From positions 3,052,001-3,116,000 of the forward strand of contig NZ_CP012159.1 in assembly GCF_001189295.1 (NCBI RefSeq): a stretch of DNA of 64,000 nt, given 5' to 3'. Under the pieces are notes generated by a model, which was not told where the DNA came from, made no database searches, and worked only from the letters and a program-made list of their open reading frames with translations. This stretch comes from Chondromyces crocatus (GTDB taxonomy: Bacteria; Myxococcota_A; Polyangia; Polyangiales; Polyangiaceae). Shown in pieces: positions 34,434 to 42,465 of the stretch. The number at the start of each line of letters is the position of its first letter. Within the stretch, counting starts at the first letter, position 1. The translations under genes and the position numbers were made by a program.

Positions 34434-36176
34434 ATGAAGCTACGAACGATGGGTGTACGCATCGCGTCTTCTGGATCGATCGTTGCCGCAATGGCACTCG
34501 GCATCGCCTCGTGCACGGGTGGAGCCACGCTCGATCCTGGCAACGACGCGGACGTGGCGCGGAGAGAGAGCGTCGAGGTGGCGGCCGCCGCCCTATCTGA
34601 TGGGGATCGGGCGGAACTTCTCATGAATCGTCACCTGGAACGCCTCGAGCGCGACCCGGTCGGGATCGTGACGGGTCGCGTGCTGAACGTGGACGAGGCG
34701 CCCGTGTCGGGGGTCATCGTGCGCGTCGCTGGGAACGAGGTGATGACGGACGATGGTGGCAAGTACACGCTCACCAACGTGCCGGGTGGCAATCAGGTTG
34801 CGAGCTTCGAGCATGCGGAATACGTCTTCTCGCAGCGTCTCGTTGCCGTCCATCCGGGAGAACACCAGGTGCTGGACAGCTATCTCCTGGGCCGCAGCCA
34901 ATCCCGTCGCATCAACGTGGATGCTCCGGTGAGCATCCGGAATGGTCCCCTCTCGCTGGAGTTCGAGCCAGGGGACCTTGGCTTCGCCGACGACGGGAAG
35001 CGCGGTGCCGCTGCGGTGCCCATCAGCGGCGAAGTCGACGTCGTCTTCACGACCATCGATCCCCTCCAGAAGAACCACATCCTGGCGGCTCCTGCTGGGC
35101 TGACGGGGATCACGGTGAAAGGGGAGCCGGTCGATCTGGTCTCGTACGCGATGCTCGAAGTCGAACTCTTCAAGGATGGCCGCAAGGTCCAGGTTCGATC
35201 GGGCCAGACGGTCCGGACCACGCTCGTCGTCGACGACGCACTTGCCGTCAAAAGCGGTGAGATCATCCCGATGTGGCACCACGATACGGACCTCGGCGTG
35301 TGGGTCCAGGCAGGCGGAACCGATGCCGTCGTGCAACCGGAGAAGGATGGCTCTCTGATCGCGGTGGCGGAATTGCCGCACTTCAGCTCGTGGAACTATG
35401 ACTCCGTCGGGGATGCCACGTGTGCGCAGTTCGTACTGCCGGGCAACCAGGTCACGCGGCGCATCAGAATCGTGAGCACGGACAGCCAGGGCGCGATGGA
35501 CCATCTATGGTCCATCACGTCCGAGTGCATGAATTCCGGTAGCTCCAACGCACGATGCTTCATCAACGTGCCGTCGGGCGCCAGGGCCTCCACTTCCTTC
35601 AAGGTACAGGCTCAGCAGGCGGGGACGAATGAGTGGTGCGATCTGACGTTCCAGATGGGGCCAATCGGGCAGCGTACACGGTTCATGGGGGCAGACATCA
35701 ACCAATGGCTGAACAATTTCGAGAGGCCTACGGGCTCTTGGTGCGGTCAATCCATCGGTTCTCCACGGGGGGGATTTTACCTCGGTGGAACCTACGACAT
35801 CGGTTCCTTCGGTCCGCCACTACCGCCGAATCATGTGGTCCTGGGAATGGCACAGAGCTCGTGTCCCGGCGTGGGCGGGCTCTCCGTGTCGAACATCGAC
35901 GCTGGATTCTCCGCAATGGTTTCCAATGCGAGCAACCCTGCCACCTCGGCGAACATCGATCGTGATGGCGCGGTGGATGCCGCCGACAACTGTATTGCGA
36001 ATTCGAGCAGTCAGAGCGACGTGAACGGTAACGGCATTGGTGACATGTGCGAGGCGTGGTGTCATGTTTCGCCAGCCCCATACGCCTACCTCTACGATTA
36101 CGACGGCGATGGCATCGATGATCTGTGCGACAATCGATGGACGGTGTTCAATCCGTCTCAGTACCTCCCTCAGTGA
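34434..36176 (+). CDS. Large lipoprotein with carboxypeptidase-regulatory-like and thrombospondin-3-like domains
   Basis: 580 residues from ATG 34434, with AGGAG upstream; ATG 34407 adds nine polar residues before the signal peptide. The signal peptide ends in IASC (lipid anchor). Residues ~75-150 are a carboxypeptidase-regulatory-like beta-sandwich (GIVTGRVLNVDEAPVSGVIVRV, DDGGKYTLTNVPGGNQ). A ZU5/GAIN-like middle is suggested by DLVSYAMLEVELFKDGRKVQV and LPHFSSWNYD. Near the C-terminus, DRDGAVDAADNCIANSSSQS, DVNGNGIGDMC and DYDGDGIDDLCDN are thrombospondin type 3-like calcium repeats. Likely a calcium-stabilised outer-membrane or surface protein; partner unknown. Confidence 0.82.
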   Translation: MKLRTMGVRIASSGSIVAAMALGIASCTGGATLDPGNDADVARRESVEVAAAALSDGDRAELLMNRHLERLERDPVGIVTGRVLNVDEAPVSGVIVRVAGNEVMTDDGGKYTLTNVPGGNQVASFEHAEYVFSQRLVAVHPGEHQVLDSYLLGRSQSRRINVDAPVSIRNGPLSLEFEPGDLGFADDGKRGAAAVPISGEVDVVFTTIDPLQKNHILAAPAGLTGITVKGEPVDLVSYAMLEVELFKDGRKVQVRSGQTVRTTLVVDDALAVKSGEIIPMWHHDTDLGVWVQAGGTDAVVQPEKDGSLIAVAELPHFSSWNYDSVGDATCAQFVLPGNQVTRRIRIVSTDSQGAMDHLWSITSECMNSGSSNARCFINVPSGARASTSFKVQAQQAGTNEWCDLTFQMGPIGQRTRFMGADINQWLNNFERPTGSWCGQSIGSPRGGFYLGGTYDIGSFGPPLPPNHVVLGMAQSSCPGVGGLSVSNIDAGFSAMVSNASNPATSANIDRDGAVDAADNCIANSSSQSDVNGNGIGDMCEAWCHVSPAPYAYLYDYDGDGIDDLCDNRWTVFNPSQYLPQ

Positions 36177-36342
36177 AGCGACGCACGCGGTGAGGATTCG
36201 CCCTTCGTGGCCTCTGCAAGAGGGGCGCGCGCTGGAGCGCCTGCCTCACCGCGCTTCACTCGGATGACCTGGATCATCTCTCGACATCGAGCGGCGGCTT
36301 GGTGCGTCGGGCAGCAAGCGAAGTCCTCGTCCAAGCACCCGA

Positions 36343-37392
36343 TCACCGCGCCCCATCCGCCAGCGTGGCCATGTCGATGACGAACCGATACCGGACGTCA
36401 CTCTTCACGATCCGCTCGTAGGCCTCACCGATCCGCTCGATGGCAATCGCCTCGATCTCCGCCGTGATCCCGTGCTTCCCGCAGAAGTCGAGCATCTCCT
36501 GCGTCTCGCGCATCGACCCCATCCACGACCCGCTGAGGCTCCGCCGGTGCGGCACGAGCAGGAACGGGTTCACCGTCACCGGCTGCTCCGGCATCCCGAG
36601 CAGCACCAGCGCGCCATCGGTGGCCAGCAGGTTCAGGTACGCATTCCAGTCGAGATCGCCCGAGACCGTGTTCAGCACCAGATCGAAGCGCCCTGCGAGC
36701 CGTTCGAACGTCTCCGGATCGCGCGTCGCATGATAAGCATCCGCCCCCATGCGCTGCGCGTCCTCGCGCTTCGCGAGCGTCTGGCTCAGCACCGTCACGT
36801 GCGCGCCCATCGCATGGGCCAGCTTCACACCCACATGCCCGAGCCCGCCCATCCCCACGATGGCCACCCGCTTCCCCGGCCCCGCCTTCCAGTGCCGCAG
36901 CGGTGAATACAGCGTGATTCCCGCACACAGGAGCGGCGCTGCAGCGTCGAGCGGCAGCGCATCCGGGATGGAGACCACGTAGCCCTCCTTCACCACGATG
37001 CTCTCGGAATAGCCGCCATGGGTCGGATGATCGGCACCCTCCACCCTCGCGTTGTACGTCATCACCACCCCTGGCTGGTAATGCTCCCGGTCGGGATCGC
37101 GCACCTCGCCCGTCGTGCAGCTATCCACATAGCAGCCGACGCCGACCCGATCCCCCACCCGGAAGCGCGTGACGCGCGCACCGACCTCCGTCACGACCCC
37201 CGTGATCTCGTGACCCGGCACCATCGGGTAGATCGACGTCCCCCAGTCATTGCGCGTCAGGTGGATGTCCGTGTGACACACCCCGCAATGGTGAATGGCA
37301 ATGACCACATCCTCGGTGGCAGGGGCGCGGCGCTCGATCGCGAATGGCGCGAGCGGACTCGTGGCGGAGAGAGCAGCATACGCTTTGACCAT
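36343..37392 (-). CDS. NAD(P)-dependent zinc-type alcohol dehydrogenase, YahK/CAD-like, structural zinc site lost
   Basis: 349 residues. Medium-chain dehydrogenase with catalytic-zinc ligands HCGVCHTD and GHEITGVV, the Rossmann motif [17 protein letters not shown], and the family ending. It fits the cinnamyl-alcohol/broad aldehyde reductase branch that reduces aldehydes with NADPH in the cytoplasm. In relatives, the lobe after GCxVDSC contains four Cys that hold a structural zinc. Here the region reads [19 protein letters not shown], so only the first Cys remains. The fold must be stabilised otherwise, or the lobe has diverged. It is divergent from an AraC regulator gene with a 319-bp shared control region, a layout like yqhC/yqhD, suggesting aldehyde-responsive control (inference). 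Confidence 0.88.
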   Translation of the reverse strand: MVKAYAALSATSPLAPFAIERRAPATEDVVIAIHHCGVCHTDIHLTRNDWGTSIYPMVPGHEITGVVTEVGARVTRFRVGDRVGVGCYVDSCTTGEVRDPDREHYQPGVVMTYNARVEGADHPTHGGYSESIVVKEGYVVSIPDALPLDAAAPLLCAGITLYSPLRHWKAGPGKRVAIVGMGGLGHVGVKLAHAMGAHVTVLSQTLAKREDAQRMGADAYHATRDPETFERLAGRFDLVLNTVSGDLDWNAYLNLLATDGALVLLGMPEQPVTVNPFLLVPHRRSLSGSWMGSMRETQEMLDFCGKHGITAEIEAIAIERIGEAYERIVKSDVRYRFVIDMATLADGAR

Positions 37393-37460
37393 GGGGAAGC
37401 CCTCCGGGGCGACAGGTTCAGGTGCCCTCTCGTGCCTCGGGAGCGGCGCCGAGCGTTATC

Positions 37461-37477
37461 GTCATCCTGCCGATGAC
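37461..37477. promoter_or_regulatory. Candidate operator between the alcohol dehydrogenase and AraC genes
   Basis: Perfect inverted repeat GTCATC-CTGCC-GATGAC in the 37393-37711 divergent intergenic region, ~70 bp from the dehydrogenase start and ~235 bp from the AraC-type start. Position fits a regulator-binding site, although AraC proteins more often bind direct repeats. No clear -35/-10 pair was seen in this gap and nothing else is recognised in it. Confidence 0.35.
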
Positions 37478-37711
37478 ATGTTCGATCCTGCAAACTCAAC
37501 CGCGGCCAGCCCGCAGCCCGCACGCTCGACCCTGCGCGCCACGCGACCTTTCATCCCCTATCACCCGTGATCTCCACCAGGGCCGACACCTCTCTCTACA
37601 CCATGGATTCCTGGATGATCCCGCTCGCACGACCGCACCTGCCGCTCGCGCGCTCATTGCCGCCAGCGCACATGACCCCTAAAGTCAGCGCCGAGGAGCA
37701 CATCGACGATC

Positions 37712-38623
37712 ATGCAGAAGCGAACCGCGCTCGTCGCCGCCCTGGCCGACACGATCGCGCGCCACGCCACGCCGGACGCCGACACCCGCACGCCGGTGGA
37801 GCGCCTCTTCATCGGCCACCGCTCGGGCTCCACCCCACCTGCCTACACCTTGCAGTGGCCTTGCCTCACCCTGGTCGTGCAAGGCGCCAAGACGATCACC
37901 GTCGGCACCCAGCGCCTCCGCTACGACGCGGGCGACTACCTCCTCGTCACCCGCGACCTCCCCGTGTCCTCCAGGACCGTCGAGGGATCCCCCACCCGGC
38001 CGCAGCTCGGCCTGGCCCTCGCCATCGACCCCACCGTCCTCACCCAGCTCCTCGCGCGCGCCCCCTTGAAGCCCACCCTCGGCGAGCCCGCGCCCGCCCT
38101 CGCCGTCCGCCGCGCCGACGAAGACCTCCTCGACGCCCTCCGCCGTCTCCTCGCCCTCCTGGACCGCCCCCGCGACATCCCCGCCCTCGCCCCCCTCCAC
38201 GAGCAAGAAGTCCTCTACCGCGTCCTCACCGGCCCCCTCGGCCCTGCCCTCGTGCGCATCGCCAGCGACGAGAGCCAGAGCACCGGCGTCGGCCGCGCCC
38301 TCGCCTGGCTGCGCGCGCATTACACCGAGCCGTTGCGCATCGAGGACCTCGCCCACCACGCCGGGATGAGCGTCTCCTCCCTGCACCACCGCTTCAAGGC
38401 CGCCACCTCCCTGACGCCCCTCCAGGTCCAGAAGCACCTCCGCCTGCACGAAGCCCGGCGCCTGATCCTCGTCGACCAGCTCGACGTCGGCACCGCCGGC
38501 TTCCGCGTCGGCTACCAGACCCACGCCCAGTTCAGCCGCGAGTACCGCCGCCTCTATGGCAACCCGCCCGCCGACGACCTGCGCCGCCATCGCCCTCGAG
38601 AAGCCGTGTCTCGGCGGGTGTGA
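37712..38623 (+). CDS. AraC-family transcriptional regulator (AraC_N type)
   Basis: 303 residues. The N-terminal ~190 residues match the AraC_N ligand-binding domain (YTLQWPCLTLVVQGAKTITVG, LRYDAGDYLLVTRDLPVS, LYRVLTGPLGPALVRIA). The C-terminal ~100 residues contain two helix-turn-helix units: LRIEDLAHHAGMSVSSLHHRF and GTAGFRVGYQTHAQFSREYRR followed by YGNPPADDLRR. This subgroup often controls neighbouring oxidoreductases, which fits the divergent alcohol dehydrogenase. A possible ribosome site GAGGAG lies somewhat far (~13 nt) from ATG 37712. Confidence 0.9.
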   Translation: MQKRTALVAALADTIARHATPDADTRTPVERLFIGHRSGSTPPAYTLQWPCLTLVVQGAKTITVGTQRLRYDAGDYLLVTRDLPVSSRTVEGSPTRPQLGLALAIDPTVLTQLLARAPLKPTLGEPAPALAVRRADEDLLDALRRLLALLDRPRDIPALAPLHEQEVLYRVLTGPLGPALVRIASDESQSTGVGRALAWLRAHYTEPLRIEDLAHHAGMSVSSLHHRFKAATSLTPLQVQKHLRLHEARRLILVDQLDVGTAGFRVGYQTHAQFSREYRRLYGNPPADDLRRHRPREAVSRRV

Positions 38624-38784
38624 CCAGGCCTGGAGCCGGACGGCATGAGGTTCGCTCTGCTGCGACGCCGCGAGGATCCCTGACGAGTGGCACCGCAGAG
38701 GGGTGGGGTACGTGCGGTCGGTGTCGTTGCACAGGGACGTATCCGTCCGGTCACCGCCATCGTGACCAGCCGAGTGCGGGTGGG

Positions 38785-38799
38785 TAACTCCAGAGGTCA
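38785..38799 (+). repeat. Left terminal inverted repeat of the composite element
   Basis: TAACTCCAGAGGTCA pairs with 41620-41634 at 13 of 15 positions. Confidence 0.5.
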
Positions 38800-38820
38800 T
38801 CGAAGGCACTGGAGGTTTAG

Positions 38821-39180
38821 ATGGCGACGCGAGCGGAATGGAGTGAGCGGGTAGAGCGCTGGAATCAGAGCGGCTTGAGCGCGAAGGCGTTTGCCGGGTT
38901 GGAGGGCTTGAAGGTCCAGTCGTTGTACTGGTGGACGTCGCGGCTCCGTACGTCCTCTGGAGCGGCGCTTCAGAGCACACCGCCGAGGTTTCTCCCGGTC
39001 CGAGTCGTCAAGTCGCCACAGGCCCAGCTGGCGCGCGTAGGGGTGGCGCCGTCGCCTGCCACCGCAACCGTCATCGAGCTGGCGCTCCCCAACGGGTGCA
39101 TCGTGCGGGTGCAGGAGGGCTTCGACACGACGACACTGGCGCGGGTGCTCCGTGTGGCTGGAGGTACTGGCGCATGCTGA
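38821..39180 (+). CDS. tnpA: IS66-family accessory protein TnpA
   Basis: 119 residues, intact. The helix-turn-helix-like opening (REWSERVERWNQSGLSAKAFA-type pattern, then LKVQSLYWWTSRLR) and C-terminal VIELALPNGCIVRVQEGFD are characteristic of IS66 Orf1. Its stop overlaps the start of tnpB (ATGCTGA), the usual IS66 coupling. It is the only undamaged gene of the element. Confidence 0.85.
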   Translation: MATRAEWSERVERWNQSGLSAKAFAGLEGLKVQSLYWWTSRLRTSSGAALQSTPPRFLPVRVVKSPQAQLARVGVAPSPATATVIELALPNGCIVRVQEGFDTTTLARVLRVAGGTGAC

Positions 39181-39548
39181 TGCTCCCGCCGTCGGTGCGG
39201 GTCTACGTCGCGGCGGAGCCCACGGACCTGCGCAAAGGCTTTGATGGCCTGTCGGCGCAGGTGATGTAGCGGTTCGGCACCGACCCGCTGAGTGGCCACC
39301 TCTTCGTCTTCCTCAACCGCAGGGCGGACCAGGTGCGCATCCTGTTCTGGGATCGCACCGGCTACTGCATCGTGTCCAAGCGGCTCGCTCAAGGGCGATT
39401 CCACCTCGCTCACGCCGTGAGCGCAGGGCGGACACATGTCGAGATGGATGCCACCGAGCTTGCGCTGATGCTCGAAGGGCTCGACCTGTCGGGTGCGACG
39501 AGGAAAAAGCGCTGGAGGTTGCCTTCGCCCGGCAAACTCGCGGCGTAA
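39174..39548 (+). pseudogene. tnpB: IS66-family TnpB, interrupted by an amber codon
   Basis: From ATG 39174 the frame reads MLMLPPSVRVYVAAEPTDLR, KGFDGLSAQVM, then TAG 39267-39269, then continues in the same frame as RFGTDPLSGHLFVFLNRRAD and on to TAA 39546-39548. This is the complete IS66 Orf2 (KGFDGL, FVFxNRR motifs) with one nonsense change and no frameshift. Confidence 0.85.
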
Positions 39549-39553
39549 ATTGA

Positions 39554-41260
39554 ATGCCTTGTGCCGCGGCGCGCGGTGAATACACCGCTCGATACGTGGC
39601 CCGCTCTTCTTCTGCTGTCGTCAAGGCTCCCGTTGACCTCGTGCAGGTTCGGCGCCAGCTGACCCAGCTCGCGGACCGAGGATGCGTCACGGAGCTCATC
39701 GAGCACGTGCTCAATTGGCTCACCCAGCTGACCGACGCACACCATGCGCTCGCGCTGCGCCTCCAGACCGCCCTGCGGGCCTTGTACGGTCGCAAGAGCC
39801 AGAAGGTCAGCTCGCACCAGCTCTCGCTCTGGCTGACGACGCTGCTCGACGCCGACGAGGCCCCTGCTTCTCAGCTTCCTGAAGCGCCGCCCGATGAGGC
39901 TTCGCCCGAGAAGGCGGAGCAGCAAGCTCCTGCTGCCGACCCACCGAAGCCACCGAAGCGTGCAGAGCGTGAGCCGCTACCAGCGCATCTGGAGCGCCAT
40001 CGGGAGCGCTTGGCAGTGCCCGCCTCGGAGCGCGTCTGCGGCCAATGCGGTCGAGACAAGTCCTGCATTGGCTACCGGACCAGCGAGGTGCTCGACTTCA
40101 TCCCTGCTCGGTTCGTGGTCGTCGAGCAGCAACGAGAGAAGCTCGCTTGCCCCCGCTGTCCCGAGCAGGGCGTCACCACCGCACCGCCCGACAAGGTCAT
40201 GGACCGCGGTCGTCCCGGTCCTGGCCTGCTGGCCAAGCTCATCGTCGACAAGTTCGAGGACTCGATGCCGCTGTATCGGCAGGCCCAGGCGTGTGCACGC
40301 TCGGGCGTCGTCCTGTCGTCCTCCACGCTCGGAGACTGGACCGCGTTTACCCTAGATCTGCTGGCTCCCATCGCGGCGCGCATCACCGAGCGGGTCCTGG
40401 CTGAGCCCTATCTGCGCACCGACGATAGGGGCATCCCCGTCCAGGACCGCAAGCATCCTCGGCGCCTCAAACGCGGTCACCTGTGGGTCTTCGTCAGTGA
40501 CCACCTCGCAGCCTTTCTCTATGCGCCCGACTGGAAGGCCAAGCACCCAGCCGCCTTGCTATAGCCCTTTCAGGGCTTTCTTCAGGGCGATGGCTACGCT
40601 GGCTACAACGCCATGCTGCGTCAATCGACAGGCTGCGCGCCCATTCTCTCCGAGGAGCGTCGACTCGGATGCGGCATGCACATCCGCGCCAAGTTCGAGA
40701 AGGCTGCCAAGCTCGGCGACCTCTGCGCCGCCATCGCTCTCGGCTACTTCAAGGCCATCTATCGTGTCGAGGCCGAGTGCAAGGCACGCGGTTTCTCTCC
40801 AGAGCAGCGGCATGCCCATCGACAAGCCCACGCGATGCCCCTGGTCGATGCGTTCGTTCGATGGGTGCACGAGACCCATCCATCGCTCGTGCCAAAGACG
40901 CCTCTTTATGAAGCCATCTTCTATGCAAAGGGACAGGAGAAAGCCTGGCGGCGGTGCTTCTCCGACGGGCGCTTCGAAATCGACAATGGTGAGGCGGAGC
41001 GGCAGCTGCGCAAGGTCGCTATCGGTCGCAAAAACTTCCTTTTCGCCGGCTCCGACAAGGGCGCGGAACGTCTCGCCATCGGCTTCACGCTTTTCCGCTC
41101 GTGCAGCCTGCAAGGGGTCAACCCTCTCCTCTGGGCCACCGATGTCATCATCAAGCTGCAACGCGGCTGGTCACGCTCGAGGCTCGACGAGCTACTCCCC
41201 GACGCTTGGTCGAAGGCGCACACCAGCGACGCAACGGCTGTAGGCGTCGCCGCCTCGTAG
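39554..41260 (+). pseudogene. tnpC: IS66-family transposase (TnpC), interrupted by an amber codon
   Basis: One continuous frame is interrupted only by TAG 40562-40564. The first part (336 residues) contains the leucine-rich N-terminus, the zinc-binding CGQCGRDK...CPRCPEQG region and YLRTDDRGIPV with the first catalytic Asp. The second part carries FLQGDGYAGYNAML (second Asp), NGEAERQLRK (Glu region) and the C-terminal SLQGVNPLLWATDVI. All DDE parts are recognisable, so inactivation is recent. As written, it cannot make a full transposase unless the amber codon is suppressed. Confidence 0.88.
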
Positions 41261-41424
41261 CCGCATCCGCATTCCTGCTCGACGTCGGGTGAAGGCTCCC
41301 GAGGTTGGCTTGCGGGCGTTCCACGCTGTCGTCTGCCTTGCGCCAGCATTCGCCCAGGAGAGCTCCACCTCGCTCTTCCTACGCCTCAACCCTCTTCCCG
41401 GCATGCCCTGGGCCGGACGCTTAC

Positions 41425-41619
41425 GCTGTACCTGCCTTCTTATTCCCCCGCCTTCAACCCCATCGAGTCAGGCTGGGCACTGCAAAAGCAGTACATCCGA
41501 CGTTATGGTCCGCGAACGTCAGAGGCCCTGGTTCGGACCGCACGACGCGCACGCTACCGCGTCACTCCAGCCCATTGCCGAAATTGGTTCGCCCATGCGG
41601 GATATCAAGTCAATTTAGG
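41425..41619 (+). pseudogene. 3' remnant of an IS630-like DDE transposase
   Basis: The frame starting LYLPSYSPAFNPIESGWALQ matches the LPPYSPxLNPIE motif that carries the last catalytic Glu of IS630-type transposases. It continues QYIRRYGPRTSEAL and NWFAHAGYQ near the C-terminus. Everything 5' of this motif is absent; the IS66 right end abuts it. No in-frame stop occurs before the inverted repeat at 41620. Confidence 0.7.
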
Positions 41620-41634
41620 TGACCTCTGGGGTGA
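41620..41634 (-). repeat. Right terminal inverted repeat of the composite element
   Basis: TGACCTCTGGGGTGA, partner of 38785-38799. Confidence 0.5.
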
Positions 41635-41637
41635 ATC

Positions 41638-42465
41638 CTACTCTGTGCGATCAATCGCTTTGATAATGATGCCTCGCGCCAGCAGGTAATCTAGAACAGG
41701 AACTTCTAGTGTCGTGGCCAGATCGCATTGAACTCGTCCCCAGGCGGGCTTCCTAGGTGATGAGAACCATTTTCTCCAACCACCAGCAGCAGCTCGAACT
41801 CTGCATATGTATGAAATGTTTTGTGTTCCTGGCGGTACCCAGACTGTGTGAGCAAGAGTATGCTCCCCAAAAAGCGGCTGCTCGCGTTCGTAGAGATACC
41901 ATTCTGATTTGCTTGCGTGTACTCCTACGCTGATAATTTTTGACGTCAGGATTTGGAACCGCAGCTCTGCGCATGCCTCGATGTCTGCTTGGGTCTTTGC
42001 AGCTGTCTCATAGACTGGATCTTGTTTGTTGTCGTCGATCTGACCGCTATGAATGCCAGCGCCATTTGTGCTTAGTCTAATTGAACATGCGATCTTTCCG
42101 TGTGCTACATTGACAAATTCAGTCTTAGGGAAGACGTCAAGAACCGTCGCACGGACAGAATCATCAAATTCAACCTCAAGAGCTACGCTTGCTGGTCCGG
42201 TAGGATTGCTTGAGAGGGTTTCTCTCTCATTCGGACTTACGTGTAACGTGTGGAAAAGGAGCCAGACGTCAGCAAAAGAACGAGACTCGCGATCAAAAGG
42301 ACTCCACTTCCCGATACGAAGCAGATCGTCAAGATTGACGGCTGCTGTGGGTTGGACCTCGACGATAAAGCTCTCGCTGGCTGCCTCAGCGGCCGGGCCT
42401 AGTTGTTGATGTTCGCGGTCGAGTTCTGGATTGATCGGAGTATCGAGTCTAAAGCGTAGGTTCAT
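41638..42465 (-). CDS. Unknown protein, partner of the CHAT-like protease gene
   Basis: 275 residues. Its ATG (42465) lies inside the end of the upstream gene (17-bp overlap), so the two are translationally linked. No signal peptide or membrane helix. The sequence is beta-rich: SFIVEVQPTAAVNLDDLLRI, SFADVWLLFHTLHV, VALEVEFDDSVRATVLDVF, then ELRFQILTSKIISVGVHAS, a loop with basic and aromatic residues (RVRAAAGGWRKWFSSPRK) and VPVLDYLLARGIII. I recognise no family. Base composition is clearly lower in GC than the adjoining genes, with frequent AT-ending codons, as in the upstream gene, so the pair probably arrived together. It begins only a few bases from the IS remnant's right repeat. Confidence 0.7.
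   Translation of the reverse strand: MNLRFRLDTPINPELDREHQQLGPAAEAASESFIVEVQPTAAVNLDDLLRIGKWSPFDRESRSFADVWLLFHTLHVSPNERETLSSNPTGPASVALEVEFDDSVRATVLDVFPKTEFVNVAHGKIACSIRLSTNGAGIHSGQIDDNKQDPVYETAAKTQADIEACAELRFQILTSKIISVGVHASKSEWYLYEREQPLFGEHTLAHTVWVPPGTQNISYICRVRAAAGGWRKWFSSPRKPAWGRVQCDLATTLEVPVLDYLLARGIIIKAIDRTE

Larger units (their letters stand above)
38785..41634. mobile_element. Degenerate composite: IS66-family element nested in or abutting an IS630-like remnant
   Basis: The block holds an IS66 gene set (tnpA, tnpB, tnpC) and, at its right end, the 3' part of an IS630-like transposase. A 15-bp imperfect inverted repeat brackets it (TAACTCCAGAGGTCA at 38785-38799; TGACCTCTGGGGTGA at 41620-41634; 13/15 pairing). 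The IS66 right end is probably CGCTTAC at 41418-41424, which matches the usual GTAAGCG-type IS66 terminus. No GTAAGCG partner is seen left of tnpA, so the left IS66 end is lost or altered. Best reading: IS66 landed in an older IS630-like copy, then both decayed. Confidence 0.65.
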
